The position numbers and the translations under genes were made by a program. From the NCBI GenBank assembly GCA_947488935.1, contig CANLBN010000006.1, positions 62,001 through 126,000 of the forward strand: 64,000 nucleotides of DNA, read 5' to 3'. This DNA comes from an uncultured Pseudomonadales bacterium. GTDB taxonomy: Bacteria > Pseudomonadota > Gammaproteobacteria > Pseudomonadales > Cellvibrionaceae. Below the pieces are notes generated by a model that did no database searches, was not told where the DNA came from, and was given only the letters and a program-made list of their open reading frames with translations. Shown here piece after piece: positions 8,230-17,559 of this stretch (position 1 is its first letter; each line of letters begins with the position of its first letter).

Positions 8230-11200
8230 TTACTGTATTGATGATTCCCACTGTTTATTTAAACGCTTAACAGAGACTGGCACACGTGTTGTCAGTGATT
8301 GCGCAAACAATGAAACACGCAGCTCTTCCAGCATCCAACGATACACTTGAAAATGCTCGGGCAGTTCACAAAAGATAACACCGCTATTATTACGCTTCTT
8401 ATTGGCAGTGCTATTATCGCCTAACTTTTCCTCTAAGCGCGCATATAATGGCTCTAATTGCGCGATCAGTGCCCTATCTTGATTAACATTCATAGGGACT
8501 TTTTCTAAGCGTTGTACAATCGCTTTTAAATAACGAGGGTACTGCTGTAGCCACTCATAAGGCGCACTGTATAGGCAACCTCGGTAGAACAAGCCATCGA
8601 GCTGTTTATTAATATCACTCATTGCATAGGCAATAGTCAGTACATTTTTTGACTGCTTAGCCTGCTTTTTGATGGCAACAACCGTCGCCAAAGATTGGCC
8701 TAAGAGTACGGCAATATGTTCTGCACGTTCTACCCACTGGCCTTTTGCTGCATCAACCACCGAGGAAAAGTCTTGCGCATTACGTATTTCAATGAGCTTA
8801 TCGTTATTGACACTATCGAAGCAGGTTTGTCTGACCGCCGCGCTAATAATATCGTCGATCACCTGATCGCGATTCCCCATATCGACCACGGTCAAACCCA
8901 AATCTTTATTTTTTAACAGGTTTTTGCGTAAGTACTTAATGGTTTGCACCTGATCAAGTATCGCTAGGCGCACCATGCCACGCAGGCTACTAGTGCTCGC
9001 CTCCTGATCATTATCGTACAACTTAAGGTCAACACTATCGCCGTTGTCAGATAAACCCGGATAGACTCGAATCTCCAAACCATTTTGCTTTAGCAGGTGC
9101 GTTTTAGGTAGCTCACCAAAAGACCAGCTGGTGAGTTTTGCTTGCTCAAAATCATTGCCAGCAGTTTGTAATTGTCCCTGTACATGGTCGCGGTAACGCT
9201 CGCGCAGTACTGCTAAATCCCGACCTTGATCCATTAGTTTGCCGCGCTCATCGAGTACATGAATATTAAACTGATAATAGTTATCGAGGGATTGCTCTTG
9301 CCAACACTGCGCTGGGATCTCAATATTTTTATAACGATACAACTGCTCAGCTAATACATCACGCAAAGCACGTATTTTTGGTGTCTCATGTTTATTGCCA
9401 GCCGTTGGGGTCATCACCAATTTAGGTAAGATTTTCTCGACAGTTGAAGGCACCGGCGCAAATTGTTTACGCCATTGTTTAGGTAACGCTTTTATCATTG
9501 CTGTGGCTTTTTCGGCTAATAAGCCAGGCACCAACCACTCTAGTCGATCTTCCGATAATAAATGTAGCGCACTCACAGGGGCTTTAATCGTCACGCCATC
9601 GTCACGATGAGTAGGATCAAAGTGATACATAACAGGTACCCTAATACCTCCCATCTCTAAACTATCGGGAAACTGAGCCGCTTCGATATGCGTATCGGAA
9701 CGCTGCATAAGCGCGTCTCGCTCGATAAATAATAAGCGTGGTTCAGATTTTTCTACTGTGTCGCGCCAAGCTTCAAAGCCATCAAGGTTAATAATGTCTT
9801 CGGGTAATCGCTTGTCATAAAATTCATAAAGCACTTCATCATCGACAATAATATCTCTACGTCGAGATTTTGCTTCTAGCTCCTGTAACTCTTTTAATAA
9901 TTGTTGTTGCCAAACAAAAAAATGTGTATCGGGCTTGGCTTTTTTTATTTTATGTTTAATGCGTTTATGCTCGCTATAGCGCCCTTCAACCAAGGCTGCG
10001 CGAATAAATACCTCGCGGCACTCAGCGGGTTTGATACTGCCGAAACTCACGGGTTTTTTATCTCTTAATACAAGGCCATACAAACTCACTTTTTCGTAGG
10101 CCATGACTTGCCCATTACGAGCATCATAGTGTGGTTCAACGTGTTGGCGCTTGACTAAATGCTGGGCAACCGAGAGCACCCAATCGGTTTCTATATTAGC
10201 AATCGTATGCGCGTATAATTTACTGGTCTCTAATAGCTCACCGGCTAATAACCATTGGGGTTTCTTTTTAAATTGAGAGGAGCCCGGAAAAATATGAAAG
10301 CGACGGTTACGCGCACCAAAATAATCGTTAGTTTTTTCCTTAGAAAAATTACCAATATTGTCCAATAAGCCAGTTAATAACGCCGTATGCACTGCGGCAT
10401 AGTTGGCGGGCTCGCTGTTTATTTTTAGCGATAATTTTTTTGCCCCAACTGTCAATTGTGTATGAATATCACGCCACTCACGTAGGCGCATATAAACCAG
10501 AAAATTTTTCTTACACCATTTTTGACACTGATTATTCGATAGGCTTTGCCGCTGGGTCTCGTAGGTTTTCCATAAATTGACATAGGCTAAAAAGTCCGAT
10601 TTTTCGTCCCAGTATTCACGATGCCGTTGGTCAGCCGCCTGTTGTTTATCAGCCGGTCTCTCGCGTGGGTCTTGTACCGAGAGTGCGCTGATAATAATCA
10701 TCACCTCATTGAGGCAGTTCCACTCGGCACCGGCAATGAGCATTCTGCCAAAACGGGGATCAACGGGCAATTGTGCTAGGCGTCTACCCAGTTTGGTCAA
10801 ATGGTTACGCCCATTAATGGCTTGCAGCTCTTGTAATAGCTTGTAGCCATCGTTAATGAGCCGATGATCGGGCATTTCGACAAAGGGAAAGTGCCTTATA
10901 TCACCCAGCCCCAGTTGAGACATTTGCAAAATAACAGCAGCTAGGTTTGTTCGCAGTATTTCTGGGTCGGTAAATTCTGGGCGCGATAAAAAATCCTGCT
11001 CGCTATAGAGCCTAATACAAACACCTTCGCTAACACGACCACAACGCCCCTTGCGCTGATTCGCACTGGCTTGCGAAATTGGCTCGATGGGTAGGCGTTG
11101 TACTTTTGTTCTAAAACTATAACGACTAATACGTGCATAGCCCGGATCAATGACATAGCGAATCCCCGGCACCGTTAAGGAGGTTTCTGCAACATTGGTT

Positions 11201-12231
11201 GCTAGTACAACTCGGCGACCACGGTGGGGCTGAAATATTTTATTTTGCTCGCTGACGCTTAGCCGCGCATAAAGCGGTACAACACTCAGATGGGGTATTT
11301 TTTCTCGACGCAGTCGCAGTGCAGCTTCGCGAATATCGCGCTCGCCGCTTAAAAAAACCAGAATATCGCCTTGGTTGTCGAGAGTTGTAATTTCTTCTAT
11401 GGCGTTAATAATGCCATCTAGTTGCGATTCACTATCGGTGTCGAGTAATGGCCGGTACAGTGTCTCGACGGGAAAGGTTCTACCGGACACTTCAATAATA
11501 GGTGCGTTGTTAAAATGTGTTGAGAACTTTTCAACATCGATCGTTGCCGAGGTGATAATAATTTTTAAATCGGGGCGCTTGGGTAATAATTGCTTAAAAT
11601 ACCCCAACAAAAAATCAATATTGAGGCTGCGCTCATGGGCTTCATCGATAATAATGGTGTCGTAACGGCTAAGGTAACGGTCATTTTGTATCTCTGCTAA
11701 TAAGATACCATCGGTCATCAATTTGACCGCCGTTGTATCGCCTGCCACCTCATTAAAGCGTATCTGATAACCCACCAAATCACCAAGCGGCACTTTAAGC
11801 TCTTCGGCAATACGATTGGCCACACTTCTCGCTGCGATCCGGCGTGGTTGCGTATGGCCAATTAGGCCTTTTTGACCCAGCCCCAGCGACAAACAAATTT
11901 TGGGTAGCTGTGTTGTTTTACCTGAGCCCGTCTCGCCCGCGACAATAACCACTTGATTTTCGCTAATGGCTTTAGCGATGTCATCTTTGCGTTCGCTGAC
12001 GGGTAATGAGGATGGGAAGCTAATATCGACTAATTTTTCTCGACGCTGTATCACCCAGCGACAAGAGGCCTCGATATCCGCAACTAAGGATTCTGCATTT
12101 TCGCCAGACTCACCTTTTTGCAGGCGTGTAAGGCGTTGCCTAAACCTGAATTGATCGGCAGTTCTACACTCGGCAATGATTGTTTGTAGCGCGGTTAAAT
12201 GTTGAGGTTCTAAAGCCAAGGGGTTAACCAA
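8230..12231 (-). CDS. hrpA: ATP-dependent RNA helicase HrpA
   Basis: DEAH-box helicase of 1333 residues (E. coli HrpA is about 1300), implicated in mRNA processing and rescue of stalled ribosomes. Walker A GETGSGKT is at 99-106, DEAH at 196-199, then the SAT motif (ITSATID), the NVAETSLTVPGI block and the QRKGRCGRVSEG motif VI. A long C-terminal half contains the OB-fold and the HrpA-specific DUF3418 region. The coding frame is uninterrupted. The apparent start is TTG with no convincing Shine-Dalgarno, but residue spacing to motif I matches HrpA homologues, so I keep it. It stands alone, 125 bp from mlaA and with a 467-bp gap upstream. Confidence 0.97.
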   Translation of the reverse strand: MVNPLALEPQHLTALQTIIAECRTADQFRFRQRLTRLQKGESGENAESLVADIEASCRWVIQRREKLVDISFPSSLPVSERKDDIAKAISENQVVIVAGETGSGKTTQLPKICLSLGLGQKGLIGHTQPRRIAARSVANRIAEELKVPLGDLVGYQIRFNEVAGDTTAVKLMTDGILLAEIQNDRYLSRYDTIIIDEAHERSLNIDFLLGYFKQLLPKRPDLKIIITSATIDVEKFSTHFNNAPIIEVSGRTFPVETLYRPLLDTDSESQLDGIINAIEEITTLDNQGDILVFLSGERDIREAALRLRREKIPHLSVVPLYARLSVSEQNKIFQPHRGRRVVLATNVAETSLTVPGIRYVIDPGYARISRYSFRTKVQRLPIEPISQASANQRKGRCGRVSEGVCIRLYSEQDFLSRPEFTDPEILRTNLAAVILQMSQLGLGDIRHFPFVEMPDHRLINDGYKLLQELQAINGRNHLTKLGRRLAQLPVDPRFGRMLIAGAEWNCLNEVMIIISALSVQDPRERPADKQQAADQRHREYWDEKSDFLAYVNLWKTYETQRQSLSNNQCQKWCKKNFLVYMRLREWRDIHTQLTVGAKKLSLKINSEPANYAAVHTALLTGLLDNIGNFSKEKTNDYFGARNRRFHIFPGSSQFKKKPQWLLAGELLETSKLYAHTIANIETDWVLSVAQHLVKRQHVEPHYDARNGQVMAYEKVSLYGLVLRDKKPVSFGSIKPAECREVFIRAALVEGRYSEHKRIKHKIKKAKPDTHFFVWQQQLLKELQELEAKSRRRDIIVDDEVLYEFYDKRLPEDIINLDGFEAWRDTVEKSEPRLLFIERDALMQRSDTHIEAAQFPDSLEMGGIRVPVMYHFDPTHRDDGVTIKAPVSALHLLSEDRLEWLVPGLLAEKATAMIKALPKQWRKQFAPVPSTVEKILPKLVMTPTAGNKHETPKIRALRDVLAEQLYRYKNIEIPAQCWQEQSLDNYYQFNIHVLDERGKLMDQGRDLAVLRERYRDHVQGQLQTAGNDFEQAKLTSWSFGELPKTHLLKQNGLEIRVYPGLSDNGDSVDLKLYDNDQEASTSSLRGMVRLAILDQVQTIKYLRKNLLKNKDLGLTVVDMGNRDQVIDDIISAAVRQTCFDSVNNDKLIEIRNAQDFSSVVDAAKGQWVERAEHIAVLLGQSLATVVAIKKQAKQSKNVLTIAYAMSDINKQLDGLFYRGCLYSAPYEWLQQYPRYLKAIVQRLEKVPMNVNQDRALIAQLEPLYARLEEKLGDNSTANKKRNNSGVIFCELPEHFQVYRWMLEELRVSLFAQSLTTRVPVSVKRLNKQWESSIQ

Positions 12232-12698
12232 TTAATTAAAGGAACTTTTAAATGCGTCTTAGTCTTCTCATATAAAGAGAATAATGGGAATAACTAAGAG
12301 ATGGATTATACGCAAGATATAGCGAAGAAACGCCTAAAAGTGCAAAAATAAAGATGATTTGTCTGAAAACTTAAGGTTCTTTTTAATAGTATTATTGGTA
12401 AAAGCCTTTAACAGTCTTTTGGCATACCTATGTCATAACTAGCCATAACCCCAAACATAATCGATTCCTATAAATTCTTATTATTAAGCTTTAGGAAAGG
12501 GGTATATCTGATTATAAGCGCATAATACGTGTTTGTCTTAGTTACTGTTTTAGGTGAAACGTTTAAAGCTTCACAGTAACTTAATCATATAATGCTACAA
12601 TAAATACTTGATGGTTACTTTAAGAACAATTATTTCGCCATCAAAATAGTTCTATTATAAAAATATAACATTTTACTATTATTCAATTAGGAGTCTTT
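12232..12698. other. 467-bp intergenic region upstream of hrpA
   Basis: AT-rich gap between hrpA (minus) and the small secreted protein (plus), so it must hold two divergent promoters. One notable element is at 12540-12581: AGTTACTG pairs with CAGTAACT and the inner TGAA pairs with TTCA, giving a bulged hairpin. A second inverted repeat, TTGATGG/CCATCAA, lies around 12609-12645. No reading frame or known RNA was recognised. Confidence 0.4.
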
Positions 12699-13004
12699 AT
12701 GAAACAATTATTGTGTTTATGTTTAGCCACATCGGCTTTATTACTATCATCATTTGTTGCTGCCGAAGAAATTTATGCATGCCAACACAATGGCATAGAA
12801 CGTACGATTAAGGTTGTCTATGAAAATGCTGATAGCCAAGTTCCCTGTCAAGTCGTTTACGAAAAAGATTCGGGTACTCAAACACTTTGGAACGCTGAAA
12901 GCGAAGTGGGTTACTGTGAAGCTAAAGCAGAAAGTTTTGTAGAGAAACAACGTGGTTGGGGTTGGGACTGCGCGAAACTAGAATCAGAAGCACCTGCTCA
13001 ATAA
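12699..13004 (+). CDS. small secreted Cys-containing protein, 101 aa
   Basis: A cleavable signal peptide (hydrophobic stretch at about 4-18, then FVAAEE with likely cleavage near residue 22) is followed by a mature region of about 80 residues. Its four Cys residues could form two disulfides in the periplasm. The ATG is preceded by TAGGAG at good spacing. I recall similar small unnamed secreted proteins in marine gammaproteobacteria but no function. It is monocistronic, convergent with the next gene, and followed by a near-perfect hairpin. Confidence 0.75.
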   Translation: MKQLLCLCLATSALLLSSFVAAEEIYACQHNGIERTIKVVYENADSQVPCQVVYEKDSGTQTLWNAESEVGYCEAKAESFVEKQRGWGWDCAKLESEAPAQ

Positions 13005-13018
13005 AAACACAACAGTCC

Positions 13019-13051
13019 TATAACCCTGTAGATAGTATCTATAGGGTTATA
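13019..13051. terminator. hairpin between convergent small genes
   Basis: TATAACCCT and AGGGTTATA pair perfectly, and the interior GTAGATA/TATCTAT pairs with one G-T wobble. This gives a stem of about 16 bp that nearly closes on itself, lying between two converging genes. There is no long T-run on either strand. Confidence 0.55.
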
Positions 13052-13070
13052 GAATATCTAGCCAGTATTT

Positions 13071-13460
13071 TTATCTTTCGCGTACTAGGTCAATACTTTT
13101 CTCTTTGCCGCCAATTCCGTGTACTGAATCTATACCACGAATAGTAATTCGATTAACCGATGCCGGAATATCTAACGTATGGCTGCGTGTAAAGGGTTGC
13201 TCGTTAACATGCGGATGAAATAATACGCGCTTGCCAATAACCTTTCCTTGCTCGTCCAGTATCTCCCAACCATTAGCATAGTGATCCCAGCCGGTATCTG
13301 CGTGAGCCAGAGTAGTTATAACCTGAAAACTATTACCACCGTTAAAACGTACTTTGACATCAATAACGTCGGCCTCGCCACCCATTGCAGGTAATGCTGC
13401 TAAGCAACTATAAAAGATAAATAAAGTAAGGCTTAACTGCTTTAATTTTGCACCGTTCAT
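13071..13460 (-). CDS. conserved hypothetical periplasmic protein, 129 aa
   Basis: Signal peptide (hydrophobic core about residues 7-24, cleavage near AMGGEA), then a mature beta-rich domain of about 100 residues. It has a conserved-looking block: HADTGWDHYANGWEILDEQG, followed by VLFHPHVNEQPFTRS and a late VHGIGGKE. I have seen this pattern in unannotated proteobacterial proteins. The His/Asp-rich block suggests ligand or metal binding, but no function is established. It starts 78 bp after the ABC exporter stop on the same strand and might share its transcript. Confidence 0.75.
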   Translation of the reverse strand: MNGAKLKQLSLTLFIFYSCLAALPAMGGEADVIDVKVRFNGGNSFQVITTLAHADTGWDHYANGWEILDEQGKVIGKRVLFHPHVNEQPFTRSHTLDIPASVNRITIRGIDSVHGIGGKEKSIDLVRER

Positions 13461-13538
13461 GCATTTCTCCTTATTCTACTATTAAACACATCTAAAATTT
13501 AAACACTTTAAAAAAACAGGTTATAGAGCTTGTATCAA

Positions 13539-15368
13539 TTAGCTCTCCCCTAAAAAACCACCCGATTGATGAGACCACAATTGGGCATAAATACCACCCG
13601 AGCGAGTAAGCTCCTCATGGCGCCCCTCCTCTACAATTCGCCCCTGATCCATAACAATCAAGCGATCCATTGCGGCGATAGTCGATAAGCGGTGGGCGAT
13701 GGCAATGACAGTTTTACCTTCCATCAAACGATATAAATTTTCTTGAATCGCGGCTTCCACTTCAGAGTCGAGAGCCGATGTTGCCTCGTCCAGTACTAAG
13801 ATAGGGGCGTTTTTGAGTAAAACACGCGCAATGGCAATACGTTGTCGCTGACCACCAGAGAGTTTCACACCACGCTCACCCACATAGGCATCGTAGCCTG
13901 TTCTATTTTTTGAATCGGTAAGGCCTTGAATAAACTCATGCGCATGGGCTTTTTCGGTGGCAGCGATCATCTCTAACTCACTTGAATCAGGTCTACCATA
14001 GAGGATATTTTCGCGTACCGAACGATGTAGTAGCGAGGTATCTTGAGTGACTACACCAATATGTTCACGCAAGCTATCTTGCTGCACATGGTTAATATTC
14101 TTACCATCAATAAGAATCTTGCCCGACTCAACATCATGGAAGCGCAATAGCAAATTCACCAAGGTCGATTTGCCTGCACCGGAGCGACCGATTAAGCCGA
14201 TTTTTTCACCGGGCTTAATCGATAAAGATAACTCTTCAAATAGCCCTGTCGTTTTATCGTAATGAAAACGCACACGATCAAAGTCGATCTGCCCAGCAGT
14301 GACCTTAAGTGGCGGTGCATCCTCTTTGTCCTGCACATGACGATCAATAGATAGCGTATTAATACCATCTTGTACGGTACCTACGTGTTCAAACAACATA
14401 GAGACTTCCCACATAATCCATTGGGACATACCGTTTAACCTAAGGTTAAGCCCTACCGCAATAGCAATAGCTCCCGTCGATACTGCGCCCTGCGTCCATA
14501 AGTAGATAGAGAGTGCACCCACAGAAAAAATAAGCAGCGAATTAAGTAACCATACAATACATTGCAGTTTGGTCACTAAGCGCATTTGTGGATGTACAGT
14601 CTCTAAGAACTGCTGCATACCTTCACGGGTATAGGCAGACTCTTTATTGTTATGGGAAAATAATTTAACCGTACTGATATTGGTATAGCTATCCACAATA
14701 CGCCCTGTCATTTCAGAACGTGCATCGGCCTGTAGTGTAGAGATATCACGCATACGTGGTACAAAGTAGCACAGCGTGGCTATATACCCCGTTATCCAGA
14801 AGAGTAAGGGGATCATTAACCGTAAATCTGCGCTGGCGACTAAAAACAGCATGCCCAAAAAGTATACAGTGACAAATAAAATAACATCGAGCACTTTCAT
14901 TACTGATTCACGCACAGCAAGTGCTGTTTGTAATACCTTAGTGGCAATACGACCAGCAAATTCATTTTGATAAAATGAATAGCTCTGTCCCAGTAAATAA
15001 CGATGCATGTTCCAGCGTATTGCCATAGGGTAATTACCCAGCAACACTTGGTGAATAAAAATAGAGTGAAATAAAACCGTTGTCGGAATCGCAACTAAAA
15101 TGATAAATGACATCCATAATAGTTGAGCAGATTCCTCTTTAAGAAAGGTCTCTGGGTTTTTAGTGGATAACCAATCGACTAACTGACCTAAAAAATCAAA
15201 TAGTGTGACCTCAAGTACTGCCAACAGACCCGTAAGCATGGCCATCAATAGCAAATGCTTTTCTGCACCACGGGTGTAATGGCGACAAAAAGCAAATAGG
15301 CCCGTCGGTGGTTGAGTAGGGTCAGGTGTAGGAAAAGGCTCAATAAGACCTTCAAAGAATCGAAACAT
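13539..15368 (-). CDS. ABC exporter, fused permease and ATPase (MsbA/MdlB-like)
   Basis: A 609-residue half-transporter: six-helix transmembrane domain (about residues 35-325) followed by a nucleotide-binding domain. Walker A GRSGAGKS is at 394-401, the LSGGQ signature at 503-507, and Walker B ILVLDEAT at 523-530. The TM domain has an extended cytosolic N-terminus. It would act as a homodimer exporting a hydrophobic substrate or lipid; the substrate cannot be inferred, and the neighbours (a small periplasmic protein and a two-component pair) give no specific clue. The frame is intact and the start codon is ATG. Confidence 0.93.
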   Translation of the reverse strand: MFRFFEGLIEPFPTPDPTQPPTGLFAFCRHYTRGAEKHLLLMAMLTGLLAVLEVTLFDFLGQLVDWLSTKNPETFLKEESAQLLWMSFIILVAIPTTVLFHSIFIHQVLLGNYPMAIRWNMHRYLLGQSYSFYQNEFAGRIATKVLQTALAVRESVMKVLDVILFVTVYFLGMLFLVASADLRLMIPLLFWITGYIATLCYFVPRMRDISTLQADARSEMTGRIVDSYTNISTVKLFSHNNKESAYTREGMQQFLETVHPQMRLVTKLQCIVWLLNSLLIFSVGALSIYLWTQGAVSTGAIAIAVGLNLRLNGMSQWIMWEVSMLFEHVGTVQDGINTLSIDRHVQDKEDAPPLKVTAGQIDFDRVRFHYDKTTGLFEELSLSIKPGEKIGLIGRSGAGKSTLVNLLLRFHDVESGKILIDGKNINHVQQDSLREHIGVVTQDTSLLHRSVRENILYGRPDSSELEMIAATEKAHAHEFIQGLTDSKNRTGYDAYVGERGVKLSGGQRQRIAIARVLLKNAPILVLDEATSALDSEVEAAIQENLYRLMEGKTVIAIAHRLSTIAAMDRLIVMDQGRIVEEGRHEELTRSGGIYAQLWSHQSGGFLGES

Positions 15369-15475
15369 CGGATATCCGCTATCTTATATGTTAGTGGATG
15401 GAGTTTATCAGGGAGAGGTACTGTATACACTATTTAGCAGGTACACAACTTACTAATAAGCTTACAATAAATAGC

Positions 15476-15925
15476 CTATAATTTGAGGTCAAGTATACTG
15501 ATAATTTTCTCTTTTAGCATATCAGCATTAACTTCGCCTTTAACTAAATAGCCTTTAACAAAGTTATATTGCATAATTTTTTCTTTATCTTCTTCGCTGT
15601 CAGATGAAGTAAACATCATAACAACCGAAGCACTATAATCTAGCTGCTTACGTAACTCCTGAAACTCAGCCAAAAATTGATGCCCATTGAGCAAAGGCAT
15701 ATTGATATCCAAAAAAATCAGTATAGGAGGGAAAACGTCAGGACACTCAGCAGCATGCTTGTCATATTCTCTAAGGAACTCTAGCGCTTCTTTTCCGTTA
15801 ACCTTTTCACAAATATTAACATTCAATTTTGTTTTTTTGAGAAAGCGAGTCAAAAGATAACGATCTACCTCTTCATCATCGATGATTAATGTGGGTATAT
15901 TCAACATAATCTTATTATGACTCAC
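15476..15925 (-). CDS. single-domain response regulator
   Basis: A 149-residue receiver domain with nothing else attached. The acidic pocket is Asp16-Asp17, the phospho-acceptor Asp73 lies in LIFLDINMP, followed by a Thr-Ser pair at MFTSSD and a late Lys-Gly block. It resembles the Rcp1-type receivers paired with phytochrome-like or hybrid kinases. It begins 15 bp after the histidine kinase stop, so the two are surely an operon. With no DNA-binding or enzymatic output domain it must act by protein-protein contact or in a phosphorelay. Confidence 0.9.
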   Translation of the reverse strand: MSHNKIMLNIPTLIIDDEEVDRYLLTRFLKKTKLNVNICEKVNGKEALEFLREYDKHAAECPDVFPPILIFLDINMPLLNGHQFLAEFQELRKQLDYSASVVMMFTSSDSEEDKEKIMQYNFVKGYLVKGEVNADMLKEKIISILDLKL

Positions 15926-15940
15926 TGGCTAAAAAGAAAA

Positions 15941-17416
15941 TTATAACGCGGTAAACGTAGCTTGATCAAACCCTATCGTAAATACTGTACCTTCGTCGGA
16001 GCTATCAAAGCTGATACTCCCGTTTAAATAATCAATGTGCTTTTTAACAATAGATAAGCCCAAGCCCGAACCAGAGTCAATTTCAGGATGAAAACGCTTA
16101 AATAACTTGAACATATCCGGCCAATATTTTTCGGGGATGCCCATACCGTTGTCTTCTATTTTTAAGTAGACCATTTTATTTTTTGAAAAAAGTGTAACAG
16201 CAATACTTGAATCGCGTTCAGGATGCGCATATTTAATACTATTAGAAATTATATTTTCTATTATTTGTACAAAACGTACTTTTTCACTATAAATTGGAAA
16301 ATCCAGCAATATATTTGTGGTAATAACACAATGCTTTTGGTTTATCATCCACTCAAGCCTGTGTTTAATATCATCAATAATCCCCTCGATATTAATCTGT
16401 TCTCTATTCTCGTTACTTAACTCCGCTTTGGTCAAAGATAGAATATCGGTCACTAATCGCTCTAGTTTGTCGAGCTGCTGGTAGGTTTTTTTAACATTGG
16501 CTTTGGCCTCGCCTAATTCGCCATCCTCTATATCGGAGTGAATAAAGTTTAATAGCGACTTTGAGCTAGATAGTGGTGCCTTTAAGTCGTGAGATGCCCG
16601 GTAGGCAAATTGAGCTAATTCATCGTTTGCCTGTTGCAAAGAGTGGGTTCGCTCTTCCACTATGCGCTGTAGCTCCTTACTCGTTTCTATATTAAGCAAG
16701 TCATTTTCTATTCTGAGCCTAGAAATATCTAATAGCTCTTTTAATTCGCCGGTCACACTATCTTCGATTTTGGCATTAACTTCGCGAGAATCTCGTGACT
16801 TGCTTGATAACAAAGAGATAACGCTTCTTATAGATTCAGTAATTGTTCGCGATAAATAGGTAATAAAAATGATATTAAGTAAAGAGATAATAATAATGGC
16901 TGGAATTAATGTTCTTAAAATAAACGATACCGTTTCTTCAATCGGCTTTTCGAAATCGCTCGATGTTCGGCTAAAATCGTCGGAGGCTTGCCTTAAACGC
17001 TCAATAAAAGGGGCTCTATCTATCTCCCCATTAACATATTGTTCTATATGCATTAGTGCGAAGTTGGCATTTTTGATATCTTCTTCGCACAGAACAACAG
17101 CCTTGTAGGTACCAATAGCTTTCATTACTGTCTTGTTAACCATATTGATTGCAGCCAGACAATCTACTGGTTGTTGCTTAATCAACAAAATTGTATTTCT
17201 TAGCTCACCAACATCAACCTGCTCACCTCTTTCGTAAGAATCGATTAATTCAGAAAAGTGTAAGTCATATTTAAGGTGCAAAAAATTAAGCTGATGCAGT
17301 TTAGCGCCATTCGCTATTTCGAGCGTAGTCCAAATAGTAATGCTGACCTCTATAACGGTTAAGCAAACAATGATTAGCAGCTTTCGTGATATATTCATTA
17401 GTAGGAACGCTCTCAT
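15941..17416 (-). CDS. membrane sensor histidine kinase
   Basis: 491 residues. Two transmembrane helices (about 12-32 and 166-188) enclose a helical periplasmic sensor of about 130 residues. A coiled-coil linker (about 235-265) follows, then HisKA with the phospho-acceptor His276 in YRASHDLKAPLSSS. The ATPase domain shows N-box NIISNSIKYAH, DNGMGIPEKY and GSGLGLSIVKKH. The small sensor suggests a CHASE3- or four-helix-bundle-like fold. Met7 is a possible alternative start: the first ATG is placed directly against AAGG. The signal is unknown; its cognate is the receiver protein 15 bp downstream. Confidence 0.92.
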   Translation of the reverse strand: MRAFLLMNISRKLLIIVCLTVIEVSITIWTTLEIANGAKLHQLNFLHLKYDLHFSELIDSYERGEQVDVGELRNTILLIKQQPVDCLAAINMVNKTVMKAIGTYKAVVLCEEDIKNANFALMHIEQYVNGEIDRAPFIERLRQASDDFSRTSSDFEKPIEETVSFILRTLIPAIIIISLLNIIFITYLSRTITESIRSVISLLSSKSRDSREVNAKIEDSVTGELKELLDISRLRIENDLLNIETSKELQRIVEERTHSLQQANDELAQFAYRASHDLKAPLSSSKSLLNFIHSDIEDGELGEAKANVKKTYQQLDKLERLVTDILSLTKAELSNENREQINIEGIIDDIKHRLEWMINQKHCVITTNILLDFPIYSEKVRFVQIIENIISNSIKYAHPERDSSIAVTLFSKNKMVYLKIEDNGMGIPEKYWPDMFKLFKRFHPEIDSGSGLGLSIVKKHIDYLNGSISFDSSDEGTVFTIGFDQATFTAL

Positions 17417-17559
17417 CCTTAATAGCCTTAACGACCAGACTAATTACGGTGTGAATATTATTTTTATGAAGCCTCTAGAAAGTCTGATGGGTATTTTCAA
17501 TAAAGGAAAGTCATTCACAACTTATTTGGAGGCTCTTATAGTTTTTTAGATATTACTGT